Positions 9,601 to 17,205 of a DNA stretch of 64,000 nt are shown here, piece after piece. The stretch's first letter is position 1; each line of letters starts with the position of its first letter. Where the stretch lies: contig JAEXYH010000005.1 in NCBI GenBank assembly GCA_023451735.1, positions 54,962 to 118,961 on the forward strand. The letters run 5' to 3'. The notes below the pieces were generated by a model that had not been told where the DNA came from, did no database searches, and saw nothing but the letters and a program-made list of their open reading frames with translations. The position numbers and the translations under genes are program-made. The stretch is from Pseudomonadota bacterium. GTDB taxonomy: Bacteria; Pseudomonadota; Alphaproteobacteria; Rhizobiales; Rhizobiaceae.

Positions 9601-10611
9601 TTGGCCAATCTCAAGCAACTCGCCCAATCTCTGGGATTATCGATCACCACAGTTTCGCGAGCGCTGGACGGTTATTCCGACGTATCCGCCGCCACCCGAA
9701 AGCGGGTACAGGAAGCTGCCGACAGGGCCGGTTACCGCCCCAATGCGTCCGCCCGCCGCCTGCGCAAGCAGCGCGCTGAACTCGTGGCCGTCACGCTGCC
9801 GAGCGAACCCGGCCATATCGGTCCGCTGCATTTCCTCGACATGCTCTCTGGCTGCGCGGAACATCTGGCAAGCGCGGGCCTCAACCTCGTCATCGCGCCC
9901 GTGCCACACGGCGAGAGTGAACTAGACATGTGCCGCCGTTTCGTCGATGGCCGCAGGGTCGATGCCATGCTTCTGGTGCGCACCAAGCGCCATGACGAGC
10001 GCGTCGAATTCCTCCAGTCGCGCGGTTTTCCCTTCGTCACCAATGGCCGTACCGAATCCGCGATCCAGCATCCCTATATCGATGGCGACGGTTTTTCCGG
10101 CTTTCATGCCGCAACCCTGCGTTTCCACCGCGCCGGCCACCGCCGCATCGCCCATGTCGGCGGCCCGCAGGACTATTTTTTCGCCCATGTCCGACGCCAG
10201 GGCTGGGAGGCGGCGATGGCCGAGTGCGACCTTTCCCCCGATCTTTATGTGGAGCAGATGCCGACCGAACAGGGCGGTTATGAAGCAGCCCTTTCCCTGC
10301 TTGCTCGGCCGGACAGGCCAACCGCCATTGTCTGCGCCACCGATGAAATGGCGATCGGCGTGCTCAGAGCGCTGCGCGAGGTCGATCGCGGACAGTCGAT
10401 CAGCGTCGTGGGCCATGACGACCTGCCGATCGGCGCTTTCACCAGCCCGGCGCTTTCCACCATGCGCATGACCGGCGGCAATCTCGGCCGCAGTTTTGCC
10501 TCGCTTCTCCTGCGCGCCATTGCCGGCGAGCCCGCCGAAGCCCTGCAGGAATTGCATGCGATCGAATTCGTCGATCGCGACAGTCACCGCCTGCCGCCGA
10601 TTGCGGCCTGA
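9601..10611 (+). CDS. LacI family transcriptional regulator
   Basis: 336 aa with a TTG start, preceded by GGGAGG at 9588-9593 with good spacing. This start gives the standard LacI N-terminus: the helix-turn-helix LANLKQLAQSLGLSITTVSR and hinge region fill residues 1-60, followed by a periplasmic-binding-protein-like sensor domain (VDAMLLVRTK, GHDDLPIGAF, STMRM). The frame is open to 9295, but those residues resemble nothing. It precedes a sugar ABC transporter and glycoside hydrolase in the same direction, so it is very likely the repressor of this operon, acting at the twin palindromes just upstream. The inducer is probably the sugar released or imported by the system. Confidence 0.88.
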   Translation: MANLKQLAQSLGLSITTVSRALDGYSDVSAATRKRVQEAADRAGYRPNASARRLRKQRAELVAVTLPSEPGHIGPLHFLDMLSGCAEHLASAGLNLVIAPVPHGESELDMCRRFVDGRRVDAMLLVRTKRHDERVEFLQSRGFPFVTNGRTESAIQHPYIDGDGFSGFHAATLRFHRAGHRRIAHVGGPQDYFFAHVRRQGWEAAMAECDLSPDLYVEQMPTEQGGYEAALSLLARPDRPTAIVCATDEMAIGVLRALREVDRGQSISVVGHDDLPIGAFTSPALSTMRMTGGNLGRSFASLLLRAIAGEPAEALQELHAIEFVDRDSHRLPPIAA

Positions 10612-10655
10612 AGGCGGAAAAAGATCAGACGAGAGAACAACCCGGAGGAAAAGCA

Positions 10656-11933
10656 ATGAAACGTCTATTGTCCATCGCCATCCTGGCATCCACCGCCATC
10701 GGCTTCGCCGGCCAGGCACAATCCCAGACTGTCTTCCTGTCCACCCAGCTTCGCCCGATCGAGGAAGCGACGGCGGTGCGCGAGGAGCTGTTGAGCGGTC
10801 TCGAAAAGCCGGTCGACTACGTGGTTGAGGAGCCGCCGCAGTTCGCCGTGCGCATGGAAGCCGAGCGCCAGGCCGGAAAGCACACGATCAGTCTCGTCGG
10901 CGCCTTGCATGGCGAACTGTCGCCGCTCGCCGACAGGCAGATGCTCGAACCGCTCGATGATCTCGCAGCAAAGCTCGCCAGCGCCGGCATGCCGCAGTCG
11001 CTGATCGATCTGGGCAAGCTCGGCAAGACCGAACAGCAATATATCCCGTGGATGCAGGCAACCTATGTGATGGCCGCCACCAAGGACGCGCTGCAATACC
11101 TGCCGGAAGGCGCCGACATCAACAAGCTCACCTATGATCAGCTGATCGAGTGGGGCAAGAAGATGCAGGAAGAAACCGGCGCGCCGCAGATCGGCTTTCC
11201 GGCAGGCCCCAAGGGCCTGATGCCGCGTTATTTCCAGGGCTACTTCTATCCGTCCTTCACCGGCGGCGTGGTGCGCACCTTCAAGAACGCCGATGCCGCT
11301 GCCGGCTGGGAAAAGCTGAAGGAACTCTGGACCGTCGTCAGCCCCAATTCGACCAATTACGATTTCATGCAGGAGCCGCTCGCTTCCGGTGAAGTCATGG
11401 TCGCCTGGGATCACGTCGCCCGCCTGAAGAACGCCATTTCCGGCTCGCCGGACAATTATGTCGTCTTCCCGGCACCGGCTGGTCCGAAGGGCCGCGGTTA
11501 CATGCCGGTCGTCGCCGGCCTCGCCATCCCGAAAGGCGCACCGGACGCGGCGAACGCCACTGCCGTCATCGAACATCTCGCCACCCAGGACGTGCAGCTG
11601 CAGACAGCATCGCTCGTCGGCTTCTTCCCGACGCTCAATGTCCAGCTGCCGGAAGATCTCGATCCGGGTGTCGCCCTTCTCGCCGGTGCCGTCACCGCCA
11701 CCCAGAGCGCGCCGGATGCGGTCATCTCGCTCCTTCCCGTCGGTCTCGGCGACAAGGGCGGCGAGTTCAACAAGGTCTATATGGATGCCTTCCAGCGGAT
11801 CATCCTGCAGAACGAACCGGTCGCCGACGTGCTGAAATTGCAGGGCGAAACCATGACCAGGCTGATGGCCGACACCAAGGCCCCCTGCTGGGCCCCCGAC
11901 GCCAAAAGCGACGGCGCCTGCCCGGTGGAGTGA
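10656..11933 (+). CDS. sugar ABC transporter substrate-binding protein (family 1)
   Basis: 425 aa, with a Sec signal (MKRLLSIAILASTAIGFAGQ, cleavage expected near AQS-QT) followed by an SBP_bac_1 extracellular sugar-binding fold. The sequence has a paired Cys near the C-terminus (KAPCWAPDAKSDGACPVE) that could form a disulfide. It follows the LacI gene by 44 bp with GGAGGAAAAG as ribosome binding site. It would bind an oligosaccharide or glycoside in the periplasm for the permeases at 12160 and 13008. The substrate is not identifiable from sequence; the hydrolase at the end of the operon suggests a glucosyl- or mannosyl-type compound. Confidence 0.88.
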   Translation: MKRLLSIAILASTAIGFAGQAQSQTVFLSTQLRPIEEATAVREELLSGLEKPVDYVVEEPPQFAVRMEAERQAGKHTISLVGALHGELSPLADRQMLEPLDDLAAKLASAGMPQSLIDLGKLGKTEQQYIPWMQATYVMAATKDALQYLPEGADINKLTYDQLIEWGKKMQEETGAPQIGFPAGPKGLMPRYFQGYFYPSFTGGVVRTFKNADAAAGWEKLKELWTVVSPNSTNYDFMQEPLASGEVMVAWDHVARLKNAISGSPDNYVVFPAPAGPKGRGYMPVVAGLAIPKGAPDAANATAVIEHLATQDVQLQTASLVGFFPTLNVQLPEDLDPGVALLAGAVTATQSAPDAVISLLPVGLGDKGGEFNKVYMDAFQRIILQNEPVADVLKLQGETMTRLMADTKAPCWAPDAKSDGACPVE

Positions 11934-11976
11934 TGGTTTCGGCCTGCCTGTGCTTCGGCCCGTCGATAGCATGGCA

Positions 11977-12115
11977 GCCCCTCATCCGCCTGCCGGCACC
12001 TTCTCCCCGCTCGCGGGGAGAAGGAAGCAAGCCGCTCTTTCTCCGCTTCTCTCCAAGGCAGCGTATGCCGCGTCCCCTCTCCCCGCCTGCGGGGAGAGGG
12101 CTAGGGTGAGGGGCC
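11977..12115. repeat. rhizobial mosaic-type intergenic repeat
   Basis: A GC-rich element bounded by GCCCCTCATCCGCC and GGGTGAGGGGCC (inverted ends), with internal hairpins CTTCTCCCCGC/GCGGGGAGAAG and CCTCTCCCCGCC/GGCGGGGAGAGG-like arms. Elements of this type are scattered widely in Rhizobiales genomes. Here it interrupts an operon between the binding protein and the first permease and probably lowers downstream expression or protects the binding-protein mRNA. Confidence 0.75.
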
Positions 12116-12159
12116 TTTTCGCCGCTCACCGCCAAAATCAAAAAACCAAAGGGTAACCG

Positions 12160-13011
12160 ATGACCCAAAACCGAAGCTGGATCCCCTACGCGCTGATCCT
12201 TCCCTCCGTCGTCTTTCTAGGACTGCTGTTCGTCGTACCGCTGGTGCAGACGCTGTGGCTCGCCGTCTCCGATAACGGCACGCCGTCGCTCGCCAACATG
12301 ACGACGATGGTGACCGATCTCAATTTCGGCCGCTCCGTCCTGAACACGTTCCTGTTGACGCTCGCCGTCGTTCCCGTCCAGATCGTCATGGCGCTGACCA
12401 TGGGCTCGATGGTTGCCAAGATGAACGGCGGCCGCGAGACTATCCTCTGGATCTGGACCATCCCGCTCGGCATTTCCGATCTCGCCGCCGGCATGGTCTG
12501 GCTGTCGATCCTGCAGAATACCGGTTATCTCAATTCCGTCCTGTTCGGCCTCGGCATCATCGAGCGCCAGACCGCATGGCTCACCTACCAGACGCCGGTC
12601 GCGCTGTTCATCGGTATCGCGATTGCCGAGATCTGGCGCGGCACCGCGATCGTCATGATCATCATCGTCGCCGGCCTCAACCAGGTGCCGAAGGAGTTCA
12701 AGGAAGCCGCCGAAATCTTCGGTGCCAGCCCCTGGACGCGCTTTACCCGCATCACCCTGCCGTTGATCCGCCCTGCCCTGCAGTCGGCGCTGATCCTGCG
12801 AACCGTCTTGGCCTTCGAGGTCTTCGCGGTGGTTTACGCACTCGGCGGACGCAATTTCCCGGTCCTCGTCGGCGAGGCCTATAACTGGCAGAACCAGAAC
12901 CAGAATTACGGCGTCGCCGCCGCCTATGCGGTGCTGATCATGGTCATCTCGCTCGCCGCCACCCTCGTCTATCTGAAGGCCGTCAAGGTCGATCCGGAGC
13001 GTCTGCCATGA
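12160..13011 (+). CDS. sugar ABC transporter permease (MalF/UgpA type)
   Basis: 283 aa inner-membrane subunit with six predicted spans. The first begins at about residue 8 (YALILPSVVFLGLLF), and the EAA loop FKEAAEIFGASPWTRFTRITLP lies at about 183-205 and should dock onto the ATPase. It is separated from the binding protein by the mosaic repeat and overlaps the next permease by 4 bp (ATGA). Complete. Confidence 0.9.
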   Translation: MTQNRSWIPYALILPSVVFLGLLFVVPLVQTLWLAVSDNGTPSLANMTTMVTDLNFGRSVLNTFLLTLAVVPVQIVMALTMGSMVAKMNGGRETILWIWTIPLGISDLAAGMVWLSILQNTGYLNSVLFGLGIIERQTAWLTYQTPVALFIGIAIAEIWRGTAIVMIIIVAGLNQVPKEFKEAAEIFGASPWTRFTRITLPLIRPALQSALILRTVLAFEVFAVVYALGGRNFPVLVGEAYNWQNQNQNYGVAAAYAVLIMVISLAATLVYLKAVKVDPERLP

Positions 13012-13850
13012 GCAAAGCCATGAACACATCCGGTTACGCCGGTTTCATCTCGGCCCGTCGGCTCCTGTTCTGGAGCGGCATCGTCGCACTCTGCGCCTGG
13101 GTTCTGGTGCCGATCTATCTGGTGGCGCTGGGCGCGCTGGGCGGCCGTACCGGCGCCTACCAGTGGCCGAAAAATTTTCTGCCGACCGACATCTCGCCGC
13201 AGCCCTTCATCCTGTTCCTGAAAACCGAAGGCGTCTTCCAGTCGTTTCTCAATTCGCTCGGTGCCGCCGGCATCACGGTGGCGCTGTCGATCGCGCTCGG
13301 CGCACCGGCCGGTTACGCGCTGGCGCGTTACAATTTCCGCGGCAAGGACAGTTACCGGCTTCTGGTGCTTCTCACCCGCGCCTTCCCACTCGCCATTCTG
13401 GCCCTGCCGCTGACGGTTTCCTATATCCGGCTCGGCCTCTATGACACGGTCCTCGGTGTCGGCCTCATCCACACCGTTCTGGCACTGCCTTTCGCGGCGC
13501 TCGTCACGCAAGGCATCTTTCTCGGCGTCCCGCGCGAGCTGGAAGAGGCTGCCTGGGTGTTCGGCTGCACCCGCATCCAGGCCTTCTTCAAGGTCGTCGC
13601 ACCTCTCGCGCTGCCGGGTCTGGTGGCGACGGCGGTCTTTGCCTTCGTCATTTCATGGAATGAGGTCTTTGCAGCCTCGGTTCTCACCGTGCGACACCGC
13701 ACGCTGACGGCCTATCTGCTCACCGTGCTGTCGGAAAGCCCGATGCACTACCGCTTTGCCGGCGGCCTCATGCTCATCCTTCCCTCGGTTGTCTTCATCT
13801 TCGCAGTCAGGCGCTACCTGTTTGCGATCTGGGGCGTCTCTTCAAAGTAA
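13008..13850 (+). CDS. sugar ABC transporter permease (MalG/UgpE type)
   Basis: 280 aa, six predicted membrane spans, with the EAA-loop segment LEEAAWVFGCTRIQAF at about residues 179-194 and a MalG-like C-terminus. It forms a heterodimeric channel with the preceding permease, with which it shares an ATGA overlap. The ATPase gene begins 11 bp after its stop. Complete and ordinary. Confidence 0.9.
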   Translation: MSKAMNTSGYAGFISARRLLFWSGIVALCAWVLVPIYLVALGALGGRTGAYQWPKNFLPTDISPQPFILFLKTEGVFQSFLNSLGAAGITVALSIALGAPAGYALARYNFRGKDSYRLLVLLTRAFPLAILALPLTVSYIRLGLYDTVLGVGLIHTVLALPFAALVTQGIFLGVPRELEEAAWVFGCTRIQAFFKVVAPLALPGLVATAVFAFVISWNEVFAASVLTVRHRTLTAYLLTVLSESPMHYRFAGGLMLILPSVVFIFAVRRYLFAIWGVSSK

Positions 13851-13861
13851 CGGGTAAACTC

Positions 13862-14914
13862 ATGGCCAACATTGTCATCGACAACATCAAGAAGAGTTTT
13901 GGTGCCTTCCAGGCGCTCAAAGGCGTCTCGCTGACGATCAATGACGGCGAGTTCGTCTCGCTGCTCGGACCGTCGGGATGCGGCAAGACCACGCTTCTGC
14001 GCATTATCGCCGGCCTGGAAACCTCGACCTCGGGCGACGTCCGCATCGGCGAAAAATCGGTCATCGGCCTGCTGCCGAAAGATCGCGGCCTTGCCATGGT
14101 GTTCCAGAACTACGCCGTCTTCCCGCATATGACCGTCTACGAAAACGTCGCCTTCGGCCTCAGAATGCAGAAAGCCGACGATGCACGGGTGAAGAAACAG
14201 GTCGAAAAGGCCGCCGGTCTTCTCCATATCGAACCTTATCTCGACCGTTACCCGAACAAGCTCTCCGGCGGCCAGCGCCAGCGTGTTGCCGTTGCCCGCG
14301 CACTTGCCGTCGAACCGGGCGTGCTTCTGATGGACGAGCCGCTCTCCAACCTCGATGCGCTGCTGCGCCTCGAAATGCGCACAGAACTGAAAACCGTGCT
14401 GCAGGAAGCCGGCACCACCACCATCTACGTTACCCACGACCAGACAGAGGCCATGGGCCTGTCGGACCGCATCGCCGTCGTCCATGACGGGCGCATCGAA
14501 CAGGTCGGAACGCCGGTCGAGGTCTATAACCACCCCGCCACCCGTTTCGTCGGAGGCTTTATCGGAAACCCGCCGATGAATTTCATCACCATGCCGGTGA
14601 CGGGCGGTCAGGTGACGGCCGGCGCGCAGCAGTTTGCGGTTCCCGCCCAGAGCGGCGAGATCGTCCTCGGCCTGCGCGGCGAAACCGTCGAGCGGGCAGC
14701 CTCCGGGCAGGGGCTGGACATGCAGGTCCGTGTCGCCGAACCAATGGGCTCGCATCTGCTTCTGACCGGCAGCATTCTCGGCCAGCCGGCCCGCGTCATC
14801 CTTCCCGCCACCGAAACCGTGAGAAACGGCGAGACCGTCGGCCTCACACTCGATCCCAAGCGCCTGACATGGCTGTCGCCCGAAAGCGGCGTCTCCTATC
14901 CGGCAGCGGCTTAG
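13862..14914 (+). CDS. sugar ABC transporter ATPase (UgpC/MsmK type)
   Basis: 350 aa. Walker A GPSGCGKTT at residues 36-44, Q-loop in MVFQNYAVFPHM, signature LSGGQRQRVAVARAL, Walker B LLMDEPLSNLD, switch His in YVTHDQTEAMG, then a C-terminal TOBE/regulatory domain (about 240-350). It belongs to the MalK/UgpC group that powers carbohydrate importers. It is the last transporter gene of this operon; a hairpin repeat and the glycoside hydrolase follow. Confidence 0.92.
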   Translation: MANIVIDNIKKSFGAFQALKGVSLTINDGEFVSLLGPSGCGKTTLLRIIAGLETSTSGDVRIGEKSVIGLLPKDRGLAMVFQNYAVFPHMTVYENVAFGLRMQKADDARVKKQVEKAAGLLHIEPYLDRYPNKLSGGQRQRVAVARALAVEPGVLLMDEPLSNLDALLRLEMRTELKTVLQEAGTTTIYVTHDQTEAMGLSDRIAVVHDGRIEQVGTPVEVYNHPATRFVGGFIGNPPMNFITMPVTGGQVTAGAQQFAVPAQSGEIVLGLRGETVERAASGQGLDMQVRVAEPMGSHLLLTGSILGQPARVILPATETVRNGETVGLTLDPKRLTWLSPESGVSYPAAA

Positions 14915-14926
14915 AAACAATAGATT

Positions 14927-14963
14927 GAGCGGTTTCGCCTTTCGAGGAAAGGCGGAAACGCTC
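14927..14963. repeat. 17-bp near-perfect palindrome between ATPase and hydrolase genes
   Basis: GAGCGGTTTCGCCTTTC (14927-14943) and GAAAGGCGGAAACGCTC (14947-14963) pair over 17 positions with two mismatches and a 3-nt loop. It is related to the AGAGC/GCTCT elements near 3576 and 46445. It sits inside the operon, 13 bp after the ATPase stop. Confidence 0.7.
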
Positions 14964-14984
14964 TGAGATTTCTGGAGTACCAAC

Positions 14985-16253
14985 ATGACCAAGCATTTTG
15001 ACGAGGCCTATCGCATCCTCGCCGCCAATGATCGCGGCGGTTATACGGTGCCGACCGATCGCCTCTACCCCTTCCAGTGGAACTGGGATTCCGCTTTCGT
15101 CGCCATGGGTTTTGCCACCTATGACATCGATCGCGCCTATCGCGAGCTGGAACGGCTGATCGAAGGCCAGTGGGAAGACGGCATGATCCCGCATATCGTC
15201 TTCCATCAGCCAAGCGACACCTATTTCCCGGGTCCCGACGTCTGGCGCACCAGCCATACGATCCCGACCTCCGGCATCACCCAGCCGCCGGTCTTCGGCA
15301 TCGCGCTGCGCGCCGTGCATGACGCGGCCGAGAAGGCCGGAACCGAAAACGCAAAAGCCCGCACGCTCGCCCTCTTCCACGCCGGCCTCAAATGGCATCG
15401 CTGGTGGTATTCCGCGCGGGACCCGGAAGGCACCGGCCTCGTTGCCCTTCTGCATCCGTGGGAAAGCGGCAGCGACAATTCTCCCGCTTGGGATATCGCC
15501 CTTGCCCGCGTCCCCACCACCACCGATACCGCCGTGGTGCGCAAGGATACCGGTCATGTCGACGCCGCCATGCGCCCGCGCGACGAAGATTACCGCCGTT
15601 TCATCCATCTGGTCGATACCTATGCCGCCTGTGGCTGGGATCCGGCAAAACAGTGGGAACAGACCCCTTTCAAGGTTGCCGAAGTGCAGACCACCGGCAT
15701 CCTTCTCAAGGCCGGCGAGGATCTCGAATACATCGCGAAATCACTCGGTCTCGGCGCCGAGGCGCAGGAACTGGCCCAATTCAACGATCTGACCCGCAAG
15801 GCGCTTCTTGCCCAGTGGCGCCCTGCCCTTTCCCGCTTCGTCTCGCGTGACCTCATTTCCGGCGAAGATATAGAGGCGCCAACCCAGGCCGGTTTCATCC
15901 CGCTTCTCGCGCTCGATCTCGGTGGCGGCATGGCCGATGCAGCGGTCAGCGAAATGAAGCTCTGGTCGAACGGCATGAAGGTCGCCTTCCCGACGACAAA
16001 ACCCTTTGTCGAAAGCTGGGAGCCGAAGCGCTACTGGCGCGGCCCGTCCTGGGCGATCATCAACTGGCTGCTGATCGAAGGCCTCAACCGCAACGGCCAG
16101 CCGGATATGGCCGAAGCGCTGCGTATCTCGACGATCGACGCGATCGAAACGGAAGGTTTCGCCGAATATTTCGACCCGACCACCGGCGAAGGCTGCGGCG
16201 GTCTCGGTTTTTCGTGGACGGCCGCTGCCTATCTCTGGCTCTCGAAAGCTTGA
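14985..16253 (+). CDS. MGH1-like / GH63-type glycoside hydrolase
   Basis: 422 aa cytoplasmic protein (no signal peptide) resembling the (alpha/alpha)6-barrel glycosidases of the GH63/GH37 group, especially the mannosyl/glucosylglycerate hydrolase (MGH1-like) subfamily. Typical segments are YPFQWNWDSAFVAMGFA near the N-terminus, EGQWEDGMIPHIVF, the central LHPWESGSDNSPAWD and the C-terminal GLGFSWTAAAYLWL. It follows the transporter genes and should hydrolyse the imported glycoside inside the cell. Glucosyl- or mannosylglycerate is the best guess from the subfamily; trehalose-like or other alpha-glycosides are alternatives. GGAG at 14973 provides a ribosome site. Confidence 0.78.
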   Translation: MTKHFDEAYRILAANDRGGYTVPTDRLYPFQWNWDSAFVAMGFATYDIDRAYRELERLIEGQWEDGMIPHIVFHQPSDTYFPGPDVWRTSHTIPTSGITQPPVFGIALRAVHDAAEKAGTENAKARTLALFHAGLKWHRWWYSARDPEGTGLVALLHPWESGSDNSPAWDIALARVPTTTDTAVVRKDTGHVDAAMRPRDEDYRRFIHLVDTYAACGWDPAKQWEQTPFKVAEVQTTGILLKAGEDLEYIAKSLGLGAEAQELAQFNDLTRKALLAQWRPALSRFVSRDLISGEDIEAPTQAGFIPLLALDLGGGMADAAVSEMKLWSNGMKVAFPTTKPFVESWEPKRYWRGPSWAIINWLLIEGLNRNGQPDMAEALRISTIDAIETEGFAEYFDPTTGEGCGGLGFSWTAAAYLWLSKA

Positions 16254-16270
16254 GCCGAAAGATTTGCGGC

Positions 16271-16378
16271 AAGTGCTCTCCCCCTTGTGGGGGGCTCGAA
16301 GAGTGGATCGAGACGCGTGGCTCGACCCAGGCAAGCCGGCAGGCCAGAGGGGGACTTTGCAAAGCGAGCGATCCCCTC
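16271..16378. repeat. GC-rich intergenic mosaic repeat
   Basis: The stretch beginning GTGCTCTCCCCCTTGTGG, with internal TCGAG/CTCGA pairings and ending near AGAGGGGGAC, has the look of the rhizobial mosaic repeats also seen near 11977 and 35013. It lies between the hydrolase and the convergent small gene. Boundaries are approximate. Confidence 0.4.
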
Positions 16379-16410
16379 CTTTCTTGGCGCAAAAATCAGA
16401 CAAAAAGAAA

Positions 16411-16432
16411 AGGGCGGCCCAACAGCCGCCCT
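16411..16432 (-). terminator. terminator of the Cys-rich small gene
   Basis: AGGGCGGC (16411-16418) pairs with GCCGCCCT (16425-16432) around CCAACA. Read on the minus strand it is followed by TTTTCTTTTTG, giving a good intrinsic terminator 26 bp after the stop of the gene at 16458. Confidence 0.8.
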
Positions 16433-16457
16433 TTCTCATTCTCGATAACCGGCGCTA

Positions 16458-16658
16458 TCAGGCAGCCTTGGCTTCGCTGTCGAACTGGCCGCACCAGTCG
16501 TTGGCGGAAACCACCGGCCAGAAGCCGCGGGCATCGGCCGCCGGCTGCGTGACCGGCGGGTTGAAACGACAGAGACCAGCGTCCGCCGGAGCCGAACCGG
16601 CATTTACAACGTGATCTTCATAAAACGAGCAGGCTTTGCAGGAACCGTCTTTGGACAT
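16458..16658 (-). CDS. Cys-rich small protein, possibly iron-regulated
   Basis: 66 aa, starting MSKDGSCKACSFYEDHVV, with four cysteines (C7, C10, C30, C56): one CxxC pair, a CRFNPP segment and a C-terminal WCGQFDS. The arrangement could bind a metal or Fe-S cluster, but I recognise no characterised family; similar short proteins occur in rhizobia. Start supported by AAGGAGAG 6-8 bp upstream. Its own terminator and an Irr-box-like palindrome about 60 bp upstream mark it as a single-gene unit. No hydrophobic segment, so it is probably cytoplasmic. Function unknown. Confidence 0.75.
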   Translation of the reverse strand: MSKDGSCKACSFYEDHVVNAGSAPADAGLCRFNPPVTQPAADARGFWPVVSANDWCGQFDSEAKAA

Positions 16659-16716
16659 GATAACTCTCCTTCTTCAAATGTTGAGCTCTAAAACCTGAGA
16701 CCCAAACTCGTAAATC

Positions 16717-16731
16717 TTAGAATGATTCTAA
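16717..16731 (-). promoter_or_regulatory. Irr-box (iron control element) like palindrome
   Basis: TTAGAATGATTCTAA is a perfect palindrome (TTAGAA-TGA-TTCTAA) flanked by a further A/T. It resembles the iron control element recognised by Irr in Rhizobiales, which I recall as TTTAGAA-N3-TTCTAAA. It lies about 60 bp upstream of the start of the Cys-rich small gene, a normal promoter position. The match is by eye; no score was computed. Confidence 0.55.
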
Positions 16732-17080
16732 AATAGGAAACGCGACTTGGCAACCACCCCAAGCATCGCTGGAGGAAGATTTTCTCTTTTCCACCTGCGG
16801 CATTTGATCGCCAGACCCGCAGAGAATTCGAAGCCCGATGTTACAATTTCTTATCGTCAGGTGCCTGAAATCCGGCTTCCTCGCACTGTCGGCCGCCGAC
16901 CCATCCAAAGTCGAGCGGTGCGACTCACTCCGATTCTCGTGATGCTGATTCTCACTTCGCGGAGACAAAATGGATGGTTTTGGTCGTTCGCGATGCTCCT
17001 GCCAGCTGGCGCAGCCGACATTGAGGTTCGTGCGAAAAAGGCGGGAAAATCTTTATTATCAAATAGATAGACTTCAGCTT

Positions 17081-17103
17081 ACGGAATCCAATTCCGTTGG
17101 ATT
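17081..17103. promoter_or_regulatory. overlapping inverted repeats upstream of repA
   Basis: Two inverted repeats share bases: ACGGAAT (17081-17087) with ATTCCGT (17091-17097), and AATCCAA (17085-17091) with TTGGATT (17097-17103). They lie about 105 bp before repA. RepA/RepB autorepression acts on operators in this position in repABC plasmids, so this is a candidate RepA operator. The two arms cannot both pair at once. Confidence 0.5.
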
Positions 17104-17205
17104 AAGGTTCGGTTTACCAGAAATTCCTTGTAAGCCTTCACGAAAGGCCGATACTGGCGGCAGTTTCCCAGAAACTTGAGTTTTATCGCCAGAACGGTTC
17201 CCTTT

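Larger units (their letters stand above)
16659..17205. other. gene-free region between the Cys-rich gene and repA
   Basis: No gene supported. It holds the Irr-box-like palindrome (16717-16731) and the overlapping inverted repeats (17081-17103). The remainder should contain the minus-strand promoter of the small gene and the repA promoter; an AT-rich stretch at 17048-17072 is the most promoter-like part. An open frame at 16747-17070 has no family resemblance and poor codon use. Confidence 0.6.

Noticed and set aside
16747..17070. 107-codon frame upstream of repA
   Set aside because: AT-rich, irregular codon use and no similarity; it lies over the probable repA promoter region.
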